A DNA stretch of 64,000 nucleotides from Pandoraea pnomenusa. Its GTDB lineage: Bacteria > Pseudomonadota > Gammaproteobacteria > Burkholderiales > Burkholderiaceae. The stretch's first letter is position 1. Each line of letters begins with the position of its first letter. The stretch is taken from NCBI RefSeq assembly GCF_000767615.3, contig NZ_CP009553.3, positions 1,302,001-1,366,000 on the forward strand. Reading direction: 5' to 3'. Below are positions 36,975 through 46,930 of this stretch, one piece after another. The notes below the pieces were generated by a model that was given only the letters and a program-made list of their open reading frames with translations, did not search any database and was not told where the DNA came from. The position numbers and the translations under genes are program-made.

Positions 36975-37451
36975 ATGCATGTCCTCGTCGATGCCGACGC
37001 CTGTCCTGCCGTCATCAAGGAAATTCTCTTTCGCGCCGCCAGGCGCGAGGAAATTCCGGTCACGCTGGTCGCCAACCAGTTTCTGCGCACGCCGCCGTCG
37101 CCCTTCATCCGTGCGGTTCAGGTGCCGGCGGGATTCGACGTGGCCGATGCACGCATCGTCGAGATGGCGGTGACGGGCGATCTGGTCGTGACGGCCGATA
37201 TACCGCTGGCCGCCGCGGTGATCGAGAAGGGCGCCAACGCGCTCGATCCGCGCGGCAACTGGTTCACGCCGGAGAACATCCGGGAGCGCCTGTCGGTGCG
37301 CGACATGATGGAGCAATTGCGCAACGCCGGCATCGAGACGGGGGGACCCGCGCCGTTCAGCGCGCGCGACGGCAAGGCGTTCGCCGGGCAACTCGACCGC
37401 TTCCTCGTGCGCCTGCGCACGTCGGCGGCCGGCGGACCCCGCGTACCCTGA
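36975..37451 (+). CDS. yaiI: YaiI/YqxD-family protein (UPF0178, DUF188)
   Basis: A 158-residue protein starting [35 protein letters not shown], the signature of the DUF188 family. [24 protein letters not shown] is equally typical. The fold is related to PIN-like nucleases, with acidic residues DADACP at the N-terminus, but activity is not established. Coding character begins only at 36975; the spacer before it (36715-36974) shows nothing else. Confidence 0.93.
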   Translation: MHVLVDADACPAVIKEILFRAARREEIPVTLVANQFLRTPPSPFIRAVQVPAGFDVADARIVEMAVTGDLVVTADIPLAAAVIEKGANALDPRGNWFTPENIRERLSVRDMMEQLRNAGIETGGPAPFSARDGKAFAGQLDRFLVRLRTSAAGGPRVP

Positions 37452-37454
37452 GCG

Positions 37455-38327
37455 TCAAATTTCCTGCGAGCTGGCCCGCAACAATTCGGCGAATCGCGCC
37501 TCGCACCAGCGCATGACGTCGTTGGGCTCCCGCCCAAAACGCCAGAGCATGCGGACCGGCAATTGCGGCAGTCCCACATCGTCGCAGCGAAGTTCGTGAA
37601 GATCCTCGTATTCCGCAATGTCGATGGGCAGGATCGCCCAGCCGAGCTTGTCGACCACCATGCTTGCGATCACGTAGGAGCTGTCCGCCCGCCAGATGGA
37701 CGGACTCAGCTGCAACGGCGTGAAGTCGTCCATCTGCATCAGAATCTGCCGATATTTGGCGAGATCGCCGCGCGTGACCTGATCGCGAAAGGCCAGCGGA
37801 TGATCGCCCGCGACGAACACCCCCTGCACGGCCGAGCCCACGTACTTGTGGCCCAACGCCGAGGAAATCGCCCCGCGATCGACGTGAAAGCCGATATCCG
37901 CGCGTTGCTTCTCCACATACTCGGCCACTTCGGTCGAGGTGCCATTGAGCAAGGTGAGTTCCAGATACGCGAACTGATAGGCGAGATCGCGTACCAGCTC
38001 GCTCACGGCCTGATAGGGCAGCGCCTCGTCGAGCGCGAGCGAGAGCTGCGGCTGTTCGCCAAAGGCCAGGGCATTGGCGCGATGGTTCAGGCCCTCGGCC
38101 TGTCGCAACAACTCCTTCGCCTCGAGCAGCATCACCTCGCCCTGATCGGTGAGGCGCGCATTACGGCGGCTGCGGTCGAATAGCTCGAAGCCCAGATCGG
38201 CTTCGAGCAACGAAATCGCCGTGCTCACCGCTGACTGTGCCTTGCCCAGCCGTCGCGCGGCAGCCGATATCGATCCCTCCTCCGCCGCCGCCACAAAGTA
38301 GCGCAATTGTTCAATTGTCCAGTTCAT
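37455..38327 (-). CDS. LysR-family regulator next to an RND pump
   Basis: A 290-residue LysR protein with HTH at residues 1-60 (NWTIEQLRYFVAAAEEGSISAAARRLGKAQSAVSTAISLLEADLGFELFDRS). The effector domain covers about 90-285. It diverges from the tripartite efflux operon, the arrangement of LysR activators of BpeEF-OprC/MexEF-type pumps, so pump control is likely. It ends 3 bp from the convergent yaiI stop. Confidence 0.9.
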   Translation of the reverse strand: MNWTIEQLRYFVAAAEEGSISAAARRLGKAQSAVSTAISLLEADLGFELFDRSRRNARLTDQGEVMLLEAKELLRQAEGLNHRANALAFGEQPQLSLALDEALPYQAVSELVRDLAYQFAYLELTLLNGTSTEVAEYVEKQRADIGFHVDRGAISSALGHKYVGSAVQGVFVAGDHPLAFRDQVTRGDLAKYRQILMQMDDFTPLQLSPSIWRADSSYVIASMVVDKLGWAILPIDIAEYEDLHELRCDDVGLPQLPVRMLWRFGREPNDVMRWCEARFAELLRASSQEI

Positions 38328-38628
38328 TTATCCATTTTATAGATGGGTTCCAACTTTTTCTAACATCAATTTCGCGTCAGAATCGCGTTCTCCAGAATAA
38401 AACGCCAGATTGAAACGCCAGCATAGGCGAGGCGGCAGACGACCGGATCCCCCGGTCCGGAGGTTCCGGGCATGGACCTTCGTGCATCGCGCAGCTGCCA
38501 CCCACGGCGCTCAAGGAGCGATGCGGGCCCCCGGTTTCCCTCATCGGTGGCATTCGCCATTCGTCGACGCCGCGCACCGAACGCGGACTCGACATGCCGA
38601 CCGGATGTCGTCAATCCAACGCTATTAC
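38328..38628. other. Divergent LysR/RND spacer with a possible LysR box
   Basis: 301 bp. Near the LysR start, CCAT-N7-ATGG (38332-38346) gives a T-N11-A element (T at 38331, A at 38343). The remainder is GC-rich, with no clear promoter for the pump and no gene seen. Confidence 0.45.
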
Positions 38629-39918
38629 ATGTCATCGAAAATCGACTACCGAAGCCGCTTCGGAATGCGAACTGGCGCGTGCGCCAGCCTGATCGTCAGT
38701 GGGCTCGTGCTCGCCGCCTGTTCGGACCGCGGTGGCAAGCACGATGCCGACGCCGCGCAGCAAGCCGTGGTGCGCACCGTGGAGCGGCACGCCGAGCCGC
38801 TCACGACGCTGCAGCCGGGCCGTCTGGAAGCCTATCGCAGTGCCGATGTGCGCGCGCGCGCCAGCGGCGTCGTCATGGAGCGTCGTTACCAGGAAGGGCA
38901 GACGGTCGCCAAGGGCGACGTGCTCTTTCGCATCGATCCGCAACCGCTCTCGGCGGCGCTCGACGCCGCGCGTGGCGCGCTCGCCAAGGCGCAGGCCGAG
39001 CACGATTCGGCACGCGACAAGGTGGAGCGCTATCGCGGCCTGCTCGAAGCGCGTGCCATCAGCGCACGCGAGGACGCCGAGTCCCGTGCGGCCGAGGCGC
39101 GTACGCGCGCCGAAGTGCTCGCCGCGCGTGCCGAGGTGCGCAAGGCGGAGCTCAATCTTGGCTATACGAAGGTCGAGTCGCCCATTGCGGGGCGCGTGCG
39201 TCGGGCCGAAGTTACCGAAGGCGCGCTCGTCGGCGTCGATTCGCCCACGCTGCTCACCCGTGTGGAGCAGATCGATCCCATCTATGTGAACTTCTCGCAG
39301 CCGGCCGCCGAGGTGTACGCCATGACGCGCGATCTGCGCGCCGGCAAGCTGCGGCATGGCAACGACGCCGCCGCGCCGGAGGTGCATGTCACGCTTCCGG
39401 ACGGGCGCGAGTACGCATTGCCCGGCAAGCTGCGTTTCACGGACCTGGCCGTCGATCCCGGCACGGACACCATCGCCATGCGCGCGCTGTTGCCGAACCC
39501 GGACGGCGTGCTGCTGCCTGGCGCGTTCGTGCAGGTACGCATGCAGGGGGCGGTCAACCCGAACGTCGTGCGCGTGCCCCGCGAATCGCTGACTCGCACG
39601 GTCGACGGCGCCGTGGTGCGCGTGGTCGATGCACAGGGCAGGGTTCACGACACGAAGGTGCGCGCCGAAGCGATCGACGGGCGCGAGTGGCTGGTGACGG
39701 ACGGCCTCAAGGGTGGCGAGCAGGTGATCGTGCAGAACGTTGCGCAGTTCTCCGACGGCATGCAGGTCAAGGTAAAGCCCGAGGTCGCCTCGGCCGAGGC
39801 CGATAAGTCCGATAAATCGGGTAGGGCTGGCAAAGTCGATACCCCCGGACCGCAGGACAACGCCAAAACGGCGACGCCCGCGCGCGCCGGACCGGCCTCC
39901 CATGCGGAGACGCAATAA
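38629..39918 (+). CDS. RND efflux membrane-fusion lipoprotein
   Basis: A 429-residue periplasmic adaptor. The N-terminus contains a lipoprotein signal with lipobox LAAC (GACASLIVSGLVLAACSDRGG), so the mature protein is lipid-anchored at that Cys. The start may be 38629 or the ATG at 38665. The sequence YRSADVRARASGVVMERRYQEGQTVAKGDVLFRIDP begins the lipoyl domain. An alpha-hairpin follows near 115-175 and beta-barrel sequence near 215-310. The C-terminal 50 residues are Lys/Asp/Ala/Pro-rich and unusual. It precedes the pump by 2 bp. Confidence 0.92.
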   Translation: MSSKIDYRSRFGMRTGACASLIVSGLVLAACSDRGGKHDADAAQQAVVRTVERHAEPLTTLQPGRLEAYRSADVRARASGVVMERRYQEGQTVAKGDVLFRIDPQPLSAALDAARGALAKAQAEHDSARDKVERYRGLLEARAISAREDAESRAAEARTRAEVLAARAEVRKAELNLGYTKVESPIAGRVRRAEVTEGALVGVDSPTLLTRVEQIDPIYVNFSQPAAEVYAMTRDLRAGKLRHGNDAAAPEVHVTLPDGREYALPGKLRFTDLAVDPGTDTIAMRALLPNPDGVLLPGAFVQVRMQGAVNPNVVRVPRESLTRTVDGAVVRVVDAQGRVHDTKVRAEAIDGREWLVTDGLKGGEQVIVQNVAQFSDGMQVKVKPEVASAEADKSDKSGRAGKVDTPGPQDNAKTATPARAGPASHAETQ

Positions 39919-39920
39919 TC

Positions 39921-42900
39921 ATGGCTCGCTTCTTTATCGATCGCCCGGTCTTCGCCTGGGTGATTTCCCTGCTGATCACGCTCGTCGGCATACTCGCGAT
40001 CCGGGCGCTGCCTGTCGCGCAATATCCGGACATCGCGCCGCCAATGGTCAGCGTGTGGAGCAGCTACCCCGGTGCATCGGCGAAAGTCGTCGAGGATTCC
40101 GTCACGGCGATCATCGAGCGCCAGATGAACGGTGCGCCCGGCCTCATGTATACGTCGGCCACCAGCGGCAACGGCGAGTCGTCGGTGAACCTGACCTTCC
40201 GCCAGGGCACGAGCCTCGATCTGGCGGCCGTGGAGGTGCAGAACCGGCTCAAGACGGTCGAGTCGCGTCTGCCGGAGGTCGTGCGTCGCTACGGCGTGAA
40301 GGTCGAGCGCGCGGCTGACAACATTCACATGATCGTGACGCTGTCGTCGCGCAATCCCGCCATCGGCGAGTTCGACCTGGGCGAGATTGCCGCCTCGCAG
40401 GTCATGAACCAGCTCAAGCGCGTGCCGGGCGTGGGGCAGGTGCAGTTCTGGGGCACGGAAAAGGCCATTCGTATCTGGCCCGATCCGGCTCGGCTCGTGG
40501 CGCTCGACCTCACGGCCTCCGACATCGTCTCCAAGGTGCGCGCCTACAACGCCCGGGTGACGATCGGCGACATCGGCTCAGGCGCGACGCCGGCGTCGGC
40601 GCCGATCAACGCGAACGTCGTCTCCGACAGCACGCTCTCCACGCCGGAAGCGTTCGCGGACATTCCGCTGCGTGTGCGCGCCGACGGCTCGGCCATCCGG
40701 CTGGGCGACGTTGCCCGCGTGGAGCTGGGGGCGTCGGACTACAACTACTCGGCGCGCGTGGACGGCCTGCCGGCCACCGCGATGGGGATCAAGCTCGCCG
40801 CCGGCTCGAACGCCGTCGAAGTCATGAAGGCGGTTCGCAAGGTGATGGACGAGCAGGCGAGCCTGTTCCCGGCGGGCGTGGCGTACCAGATGCCTTACGA
40901 GACGGCCTCGTTCGTGAAGGTGTCGATCCAGAAGGTGCTCAAGACGCTGCTCGAAGCGGTGGTGCTGGTTTTCCTTGTGATGTACCTGTTCATGCAGAAC
41001 CTGCGCGCCACGCTGATTCCGACACTGGTGGTACCCGTCGCCTTGCTGGGCACCTTCGGCGTCCTGCTCGGGCTCGGCTACTCGATCAATACGCTGACGA
41101 TGTTCGGCATGGTGCTGGCCATCGGCATTCTGGTCGACGATGCCATCGTCGTGGTCGAGAACACCGAGCGAATCATGGTCGAGGAGGGGCTCTCGCCGTA
41201 TGCGGCCACCGTCAAGGCGATGTCGCAGATCAGCGGGGCCATCGTCGGGATCACGGTGGTACTCGTCACGGTGTTCGTGCCGATGGCGTTCTTCTCGGGC
41301 GCGGTGGGCAACATCTACCGTCAGTTCGCGCTCACGCTCGCGGTGTCGATCGGCTTCTCCGCGTTCCTCGCGCTGTCGCTCACGCCGGCGTTGTGCGCCA
41401 CGCTGCTGCGCCCGGTCGCGCACGACCACCACGACAAGCGCGGCTTCTTCGGCTGGTTCAACCGCACGTTCGCGTTGGGCACCGAGCGTTACACGCGCAC
41501 GGTCGGCAACACACTGCGGCGCCCGTGGCGCGCGCTGGTCGTGTACGGGCTCGTGCTGATCGCCGTGCCGCTCGCGTTCCTGCGCCTGCCGTCGGCCTTC
41601 ATTCCGGAAGAGGACACGGGCAGCTTCATGGTGATGGCCTCGGAGCCGCAGGGCGCCACGCTGCCCGAGGCGATGACCGCGCTCAAGCGCATCGAGCAAT
41701 ACCTGATGCGGCATGAACCGGTCAAGCACGTGTTCCTGCTGGGCGGCTGGAACGAGTTCGGCGCGGGTCCCGGCGGCGGCATGTTGTACGTCACGCTCAA
41801 GGACTGGCACGAGCGCACCTCGAAGCACGACGGCGTGAATGCCATCGTCGAGCGCGTCAACGAGAGATTCACCGGCCAGCCCGATCGCATGATGATCGCG
41901 ATGAACAGTCCGGCGCTGCCGGAGCTGGGGTCGTCCAACGGCTTCAACCTGCGACTGCAGGACCGCGCCGGCGTGGGCAAGGACACGTTTATCGCCGCCC
42001 GCGACGATTTGCTGCAAAGGGCCGCGCGCGACCCTGTACTCAGGAACGTGATTTTCGCGGGGCAGGGCGACGTGCCGCAGATCGACGTGGCGATCGATCG
42101 CCGCAAGATGGAAGCGCTCAAGGTCGGCATGGACGATGTGAACACCACGCTCGCGACGATGTTCGGTTCGGACTACGTGGGTGACTTCATGCTTGGCGCG
42201 GAGAACCGTCGTGTGATCGTGCAGGCCGAAGGGCGCCAGCGTGTGTCTCCCGAGGACGTTGGCAACCTGCGTGTGCGCAACGCCGCTGGTGAAATGGTGC
42301 CGCTCTCGTCGTTCGTCTCGCTCAAGTGGAAGCTCGGCGCTCCGCAGCTCAAGCGCTACAACGGCTATCCGTCGTTCACGATTCAGGGTGAGGCGGCGCC
42401 CGGCAGGAGCAGCGGCGAGGCGATGGCCCGTATGGAACAACTGATGGCCGACCTGCCCAAGGGGATCGGCTACGAGTGGAGCGGCCAATCGCTCGAGGAG
42501 CGGGTCTCCGGCGCGCAGGCGCCGTTGCTGTTCGCCTTGTCGGTACTGGTCGTGTTCCTGGCGCTCGCCGCATTGTACGAGAGCTGGGCGATCCCGGCGG
42601 CCGTCATCATGGTGGTGCCGCTCGGGGTGATCGGCGCGCTCGGCGCGGTAAGTCTGCTCGGCATGCCCAACGACATCTACTTCAAGGTCGGGTTGATCGC
42701 GACGATCGGTCTGTCGGCGAAGAACGCGATCCTGATCGTGGAGGTCGCCAACGATCTGACCCGGCAGGGCATGACATGGCTCGACGCCGCGGTGGAAGCC
42801 GCACGGTTGCGTTTGCGCCCGATCGTGATGACGTCGCTCGCGTTCGGCTTTGGCGTGGTGCCGCTGGCCATCGCCACGGGGCCGGCGTCGGGCGCGCAAC

Positions 42901-43094
42901 GCGCGATCGGTGTGGCGGTGCTCGGCGGGATCGTGACGGCCACGGTGCTCGCGATCTTCCTCGTGCCTTTGTTCTTCCTGTTGGTCGGTCGCTTCGTTCG
43001 CCCGCGGCGCCGGCCGCCAATGGACCGTGACGCGCGTCACGACCGTCAGGGGGCGTCGCCTGCCGATGCGCCCGTCGTCGAGAGGAAAGTATGA
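39921..43094 (+). CDS. RND (HAE1) multidrug efflux pump
   Basis: A 1057-residue inner-membrane proton antiporter with twelve helices and two large periplasmic loops. The N-terminus MARFFIDRPVFAWVISLLITLVGILAIRALPVAQYPDIAPP is diagnostic for AcrB/MexB relatives. The proton-relay aspartates are in GILVDDAIVVVENTERIM (about residues 405-422). It closely follows the adaptor gene and overlaps the outer-membrane factor gene by ATGA, giving a complete tripartite system. Substrates are likely hydrophobic antibiotics and aromatics; the divergent LysR may induce it. Confidence 0.96.
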   Translation: MARFFIDRPVFAWVISLLITLVGILAIRALPVAQYPDIAPPMVSVWSSYPGASAKVVEDSVTAIIERQMNGAPGLMYTSATSGNGESSVNLTFRQGTSLDLAAVEVQNRLKTVESRLPEVVRRYGVKVERAADNIHMIVTLSSRNPAIGEFDLGEIAASQVMNQLKRVPGVGQVQFWGTEKAIRIWPDPARLVALDLTASDIVSKVRAYNARVTIGDIGSGATPASAPINANVVSDSTLSTPEAFADIPLRVRADGSAIRLGDVARVELGASDYNYSARVDGLPATAMGIKLAAGSNAVEVMKAVRKVMDEQASLFPAGVAYQMPYETASFVKVSIQKVLKTLLEAVVLVFLVMYLFMQNLRATLIPTLVVPVALLGTFGVLLGLGYSINTLTMFGMVLAIGILVDDAIVVVENTERIMVEEGLSPYAATVKAMSQISGAIVGITVVLVTVFVPMAFFSGAVGNIYRQFALTLAVSIGFSAFLALSLTPALCATLLRPVAHDHHDKRGFFGWFNRTFALGTERYTRTVGNTLRRPWRALVVYGLVLIAVPLAFLRLPSAFIPEEDTGSFMVMASEPQGATLPEAMTALKRIEQYLMRHEPVKHVFLLGGWNEFGAGPGGGMLYVTLKDWHERTSKHDGVNAIVERVNERFTGQPDRMMIAMNSPALPELGSSNGFNLRLQDRAGVGKDTFIAARDDLLQRAARDPVLRNVIFAGQGDVPQIDVAIDRRKMEALKVGMDDVNTTLATMFGSDYVGDFMLGAENRRVIVQAEGRQRVSPEDVGNLRVRNAAGEMVPLSSFVSLKWKLGAPQLKRYNGYPSFTIQGEAAPGRSSGEAMARMEQLMADLPKGIGYEWSGQSLEERVSGAQAPLLFALSVLVVFLALAALYESWAIPAAVIMVVPLGVIGALGAVSLLGMPNDIYFKVGLIATIGLSAKNAILIVEVANDLTRQGMTWLDAAVEAARLRLRPIVMTSLAFGFGVVPLAIATGPASGAQRAIGVAVLGGIVTATVLAIFLVPLFFLLVGRFVRPRRRPPMDRDARHDRQGASPADAPVVERKV

Positions 43095-44554
43095 CGAAGC
43101 TTCGTCCCCGCATGCGCGGTATCGCCTTCGCCGGCGTCGCCCTGTTCGCCTTGCTCGGCGGATGCACGCTGGCGCCGACCCATGAGCGTCCGTCCGCGCC
43201 CATGCCGAGCACTTACGGCGCGGCGCTGTCGGGGCAGGAGATGCCCGTGTCGCTGGCCGAGCCGCTGGCGGCCGATGCGGACTGGGCGCAGGTATTTACC
43301 GACCCGGGTCTGCGGGCGCTCATTCGCAAGGCGCTCGAACAGAACCGCGACCTGCGTCTCGCATCGCTGCGCGTGCAGGAGGCGCGCGCGCTGTACGGCA
43401 TCGAGGCGGCCAATCTGCTGCCGAGCGTGCAGGCCGGCGGCGCGTTCTCCCGTCAGCGCTACTCCGGCTCGGCCGGTCTGCCCGAGGGCGGCAGCAGCAC
43501 GCCGCGAGGGTATGTGGCCAATGACGTGCGCGCGAACGTCGGCGTGAGCGCGTTCGAACTCGATTTCTTCGGCCGCGTGCGCAGTCTGCGCGATGCCGCG
43601 TTGCAGGAATACCTGTCGAGCGAGGAGGCGCGGCGGTCGGCGCAGGTGAGTCTGGTCGCAGAAGTGGCCACGGCTTATATCGGACTGGTCGCGAGTAGCG
43701 AGCAGATCGCTTATGCGCGCGACGTGCTGGCCGCGCGCGAGGCGGGTATTCGCGTGATTCGCCTGCGTGCGCAGCGCGGTCTGGTCGACGATCTGGAACT
43801 GAATACCGAGGCGACTCAGGTTGAGGTCGCGCGTGCGGCAGTGGCCGAGCGCGAGCGTCAGCGCAGCGAGATCGTGCGCGCGTTGCAGGTACTCACGGGC
43901 GATGTCGGCACGAAACCGGTGGCCGCCGCGACACTCGACGACGCGTTTGTCGTGCCGGTCGCGGCGGGACTGCCGTCGTCGCTGCTGGCACGTCGTCCGG
44001 ACATTCGCCGTGCGGAGGCGCAACTGCGTGCCGCCAATGCCAATATCGGCGCGGCGCGCGCGGCGTTCTTTCCGTCGATCCGGTTGACGACGGACATCGG
44101 CACGGCCAGCGCGAGTTTCTCCGATCTGTTCGGCGCGGGGACGGGCGTCTGGTCGTTCATGCCGCAGATCACCGTTCCGATCTTCCAGGGCGGGCGCAAC
44201 GCCCAGGGCTTGGACCTGGCTAACGTACGCAAGGAAATGGCCGTGGTGTCGTACGAGCGTGCCATCCAGACCGCGTTCGCCGAGGTGGACGATGCGCTGG
44301 CCGCACGGCAGTGGCTTTCGCGACAGTTCCAGGCGCAAAAGCGTGTGTCGGATGGTGAGCGGGAGCGTCTGCGGCTGGCCGAGCGTCGCTATGCGAACGG
44401 AGTGGCCAGCTACCTCGAACTGCTCGACGCGCAGCGCAGCGAGTTTCATGCGGCACAGCAACTCATCGACGTGAAGCAGCGCGTGCTCGTCAACCATGTT
44501 GCGTTGTACCGGGCGCTGGGTGGCGGCTGGACGCCGGCGGACGGTGCCTCCTGA
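43091..44554 (+). CDS. Outer-membrane efflux lipoprotein (NodT/OprM family)
   Basis: A 487-residue TolC-like channel. The lipobox LGGC near residues 22-25 (ALFALLGGCTLAPTHERP) marks lipid anchoring. Two outer-membrane efflux repeats cover about 70-270 and 285-470, with the typical DIRRAEAQLRAANANIGAARAAFFPSI and NGVASYLELLDAQRSEFHAAQQLI. It completes the RND pump and is coupled to the pump gene by a 4-bp overlap. Confidence 0.95.
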   Translation: MTKLRPRMRGIAFAGVALFALLGGCTLAPTHERPSAPMPSTYGAALSGQEMPVSLAEPLAADADWAQVFTDPGLRALIRKALEQNRDLRLASLRVQEARALYGIEAANLLPSVQAGGAFSRQRYSGSAGLPEGGSSTPRGYVANDVRANVGVSAFELDFFGRVRSLRDAALQEYLSSEEARRSAQVSLVAEVATAYIGLVASSEQIAYARDVLAAREAGIRVIRLRAQRGLVDDLELNTEATQVEVARAAVAERERQRSEIVRALQVLTGDVGTKPVAAATLDDAFVVPVAAGLPSSLLARRPDIRRAEAQLRAANANIGAARAAFFPSIRLTTDIGTASASFSDLFGAGTGVWSFMPQITVPIFQGGRNAQGLDLANVRKEMAVVSYERAIQTAFAEVDDALAARQWLSRQFQAQKRVSDGERERLRLAERRYANGVASYLELLDAQRSEFHAAQQLIDVKQRVLVNHVALYRALGGGWTPADGAS

Positions 44555-44600
44555 GATCGTTCGGGCTCCCTGGCGTCGCGGTTGAATCTCGATGCCGGGG

Positions 44601-45764
44601 TCAGGTTGTGGATCGCGTTCGCGGCGCAGGCGCTGTCGGCGCGAGACGCCGCAGCGCCAGCGCCGCAATCGCGATCAGCAGGCCGATGACGAGCGAGACC
44701 CACAGGATGGCGGCGTCGCCCCAATGCTCGCGCGCCACCGAATATCCCCATGGCGCCGCAGCCGATACGGCGAACGCCGGCGTGAGCAGGGTGCCCAGCG
44801 CCCGCGCGTAGGCGTCGTGCGAGAAGAGCTCCAGCGGCAGGCTCGCGCGCAGCAGCGTGGCCAGGCCGTTCAGTGCGCCATACAGGAAGATGAACGCGCC
44901 CACGGCCGCCACCCACGACAGCCCGGCCAGACCCAGCGCGAAGCACAGCGGCAGGCCGCAGCCGACGACGACGTTGAGTTTGACGGCGCTGGCCTGACGC
45001 GGCTGGAGCCACTCCAGCGTGCGGGCGCACACCTGCCCGATGCCCCATAACGCCGCGAGTCCGACCGGCAGGCCTCGCGCGCCCAGCAGCGCCGTCAGAT
45101 GCGCGGCCAGTCCCGACGACAGAATGGCAACGAGCGCCATGATCGCGCCATAGAGCAGCGCCGGGACCCGGGGCAGCGTCGCGCGCGGACCTTCGGCAGA
45201 GTGGACTGCCAATGCGCGCGGCGGGGTGGGCGGCAGGCTGCGCAGCAGCGTCCAGGCGACGAGGCCGATCGCGCCATACACAAGCACGCCGGTGCGCCAA
45301 CCCCATGTGTCGCCCAGCCAGTTGCCTAGCGGCCAGAACACGGTCGTGGCCAGTCCGCCCATCAGCGTGATCTGCGTCATCGGCCGTCGCGCGGACGCGC
45401 CATGGATCGACGCGAGCGTCGCAAACGCCGCGTCGTACAGCGACAGGCGCATGCCCACGCCCAGCAGGCACCACGCAGCGTAGAACTGCACGAGCGTGTT
45501 GCTTGTGGCGAGGATGACACAGCCCGCCGAGCAGATGAGCGTGCCCGCGCACATCACCCGGCGCCCGCCCAGACGATCGAGCCACCGGCCGGAGAGCGGC
45601 GAGACCGCCGCCATGACGAGCATGGCCAGCGACGGACCGGCGAAGACCCATGTCTGGGGCCAGCCGGAGGCGCGCGCGATGCGCCATGCGAAGGCGCCGG
45701 GCAGGTAGAAGCTCACGCCCCAGTTGATCAGTTGCGCAAGGCCGAGGGTGATGACGGTGGGCAT
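44601..45764 (-). CDS. MFS transporter
   Basis: A 387-residue membrane protein of about twelve helices starting MPTVITLGLAQLINWGVSFYLPGAFAWRIARASGW. The loop 2-3 signature appears as SGRWLDRLGGRRVM. No substrate signature is recognisable. The start is uncertain because no good ribosome-binding site is seen; the frame remains open to 45872. It diverges from a LysR gene across a LysR-like box, so that regulator probably controls it. Confidence 0.83.
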   Translation of the reverse strand: MPTVITLGLAQLINWGVSFYLPGAFAWRIARASGWPQTWVFAGPSLAMLVMAAVSPLSGRWLDRLGGRRVMCAGTLICSAGCVILATSNTLVQFYAAWCLLGVGMRLSLYDAAFATLASIHGASARRPMTQITLMGGLATTVFWPLGNWLGDTWGWRTGVLVYGAIGLVAWTLLRSLPPTPPRALAVHSAEGPRATLPRVPALLYGAIMALVAILSSGLAAHLTALLGARGLPVGLAALWGIGQVCARTLEWLQPRQASAVKLNVVVGCGLPLCFALGLAGLSWVAAVGAFIFLYGALNGLATLLRASLPLELFSHDAYARALGTLLTPAFAVSAAAPWGYSVAREHWGDAAILWVSLVIGLLIAIAALALRRLAPTAPAPRTRSTT

Positions 45765-45872
45765 GGGGAAACGGGGGAGGGGGAGCGAGAGGGGGAGGCG
45801 GGCGCGCGGCCCAGGGGCGAGGACACATTCTGCATGGTGCGCCTCCGCCATCCCTTGGTAAAGTCTTGGCAT

Positions 45873-45889
45873 CTTATTCGCGCCATAAG
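45873..45889. promoter_or_regulatory. LysR-type box between MFS and LysR genes
   Basis: CTTAT-N7-ATAAG contains T-N11-A (T 45875, A 45887). It lies 12 bp upstream of the LysR ATG and within the divergent spacer. Confidence 0.55.
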
Positions 45890-45901
45890 GAAAACTTTGA
45901 G

Positions 45902-46795
45902 ATGCGACGCCTGAACCTGGACCAGCTTCACACGTTTGCCGAGGTGGTCGACGCGGGGAGCTTCTCCGCCGCCGCCGCCCGCCTGGACTTGTCGCAGCCG
46001 GCCGTGAGCCTGCAAGTCCGGCAGTTGGAGCAGCGTCTTGGCGTGCGGCTCATCGAGCGTGTCGGCAAACGGCTCAAGCCGACGTCGGCGGGGATGGCGC
46101 TGCTCGAACATGCCCGGCGCATCGACGCGGCGGTCGACGACGCCATGCAGGCCGTATCGAGCCACGCGCGCGGCGTGGCGGGCGAGGTGGCGATCGGCAC
46201 TGGCGCGACGGCGTGCATTCACCTGCTGCCGCCCATGCTGCGGGCCATGCGCAAGCGTCACCCGAAACTCGACATTCGTGTGAGCACCGGCAACACCGAT
46301 GGCGTGGTGAGCGCCGTGACCGAGAACCGGCTCGATATCGGGCTGGTCACGTTGCCCGCCGCCGGGCGCAGCCTGCACATTACCCCGGTGCTCGACGACG
46401 CGTTCGTGGCAATCGCCCCGGCGGGCGACGCTGACTGGGTCGACGAGGCCTCGCCCCACACACTGGCCGCCAGGCCGATGGTGGCGTTCGAGGCGGGCAG
46501 TAGCACGCGCCTGCTGATCGATGAATGGTTTCTGCGCCAGGGGCTGCGCGTGCGGCCGGTGATGGCGCTCGGCAGCATCGAGGCGATCAAGGAAATGGTG
46601 GCGGCGGGCCTGGGATACAGCATTGTTCCCCGCATGTCGGTGAGTTCCGCCCATTACCGACGTGGATTGCGTATATCGACACTGGCCCCGGGCCTTTCGC
46701 GAACGTTGGCGATTGTCGTGCGGCAGGACAAGCCGCTCACGCCGGGATTACGAAAAGTCCTGTCGGCGCTGGAGGGATTGGGCGGCCCGGCATGA
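45902..46795 (+). CDS. LysR-family transcriptional regulator
   Basis: A 297-residue LysR protein with HTH at residues 1-60 (RRLNLDQLHTFAEVVDAGSFSAAAARLDLSQPAVSLQVRQLEQRLGVRLIERV). The effector domain reads EVAIGTGATACIHLLPPMLRAMRKRHPKLDIRVSTGNTDGVVSAVTENRLDIGLVTLP. It diverges from the MFS gene, which is the likely target. The start at 45902 puts the HTH at the N-terminus. Confidence 0.92.
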   Translation: MRRLNLDQLHTFAEVVDAGSFSAAAARLDLSQPAVSLQVRQLEQRLGVRLIERVGKRLKPTSAGMALLEHARRIDAAVDDAMQAVSSHARGVAGEVAIGTGATACIHLLPPMLRAMRKRHPKLDIRVSTGNTDGVVSAVTENRLDIGLVTLPAAGRSLHITPVLDDAFVAIAPAGDADWVDEASPHTLAARPMVAFEAGSSTRLLIDEWFLRQGLRVRPVMALGSIEAIKEMVAAGLGYSIVPRMSVSSAHYRRGLRISTLAPGLSRTLAIVVRQDKPLTPGLRKVLSALEGLGGPA

Positions 46796-46930
46796 TACAC
46801 AATGCGCAATTGATTCGCAGTCCACGAGAAAAGCGATTGTTGTTTTATTGGGCAAAATTACTGCCCGCAAAAACCAAAGCTGGGACTACAATGCGCGGAT
46901 ATTGGCAATTCGCCGGCAATTATAGAGAAC

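Noticed and set aside
40578-43040. 820-codon open frame opposite the RND pump
   Set aside because: Composition is His/Arg/Gln-rich without motifs; the pump on the plus strand is unmistakable.
46836-46922. Possible lux box upstream of the LuxR gene
   Set aside because: Short inverted pieces (GGGC...GCCC, GGCAATT repeats) are present, but no element with the ACCTG-N10-CAGGT pattern was found.
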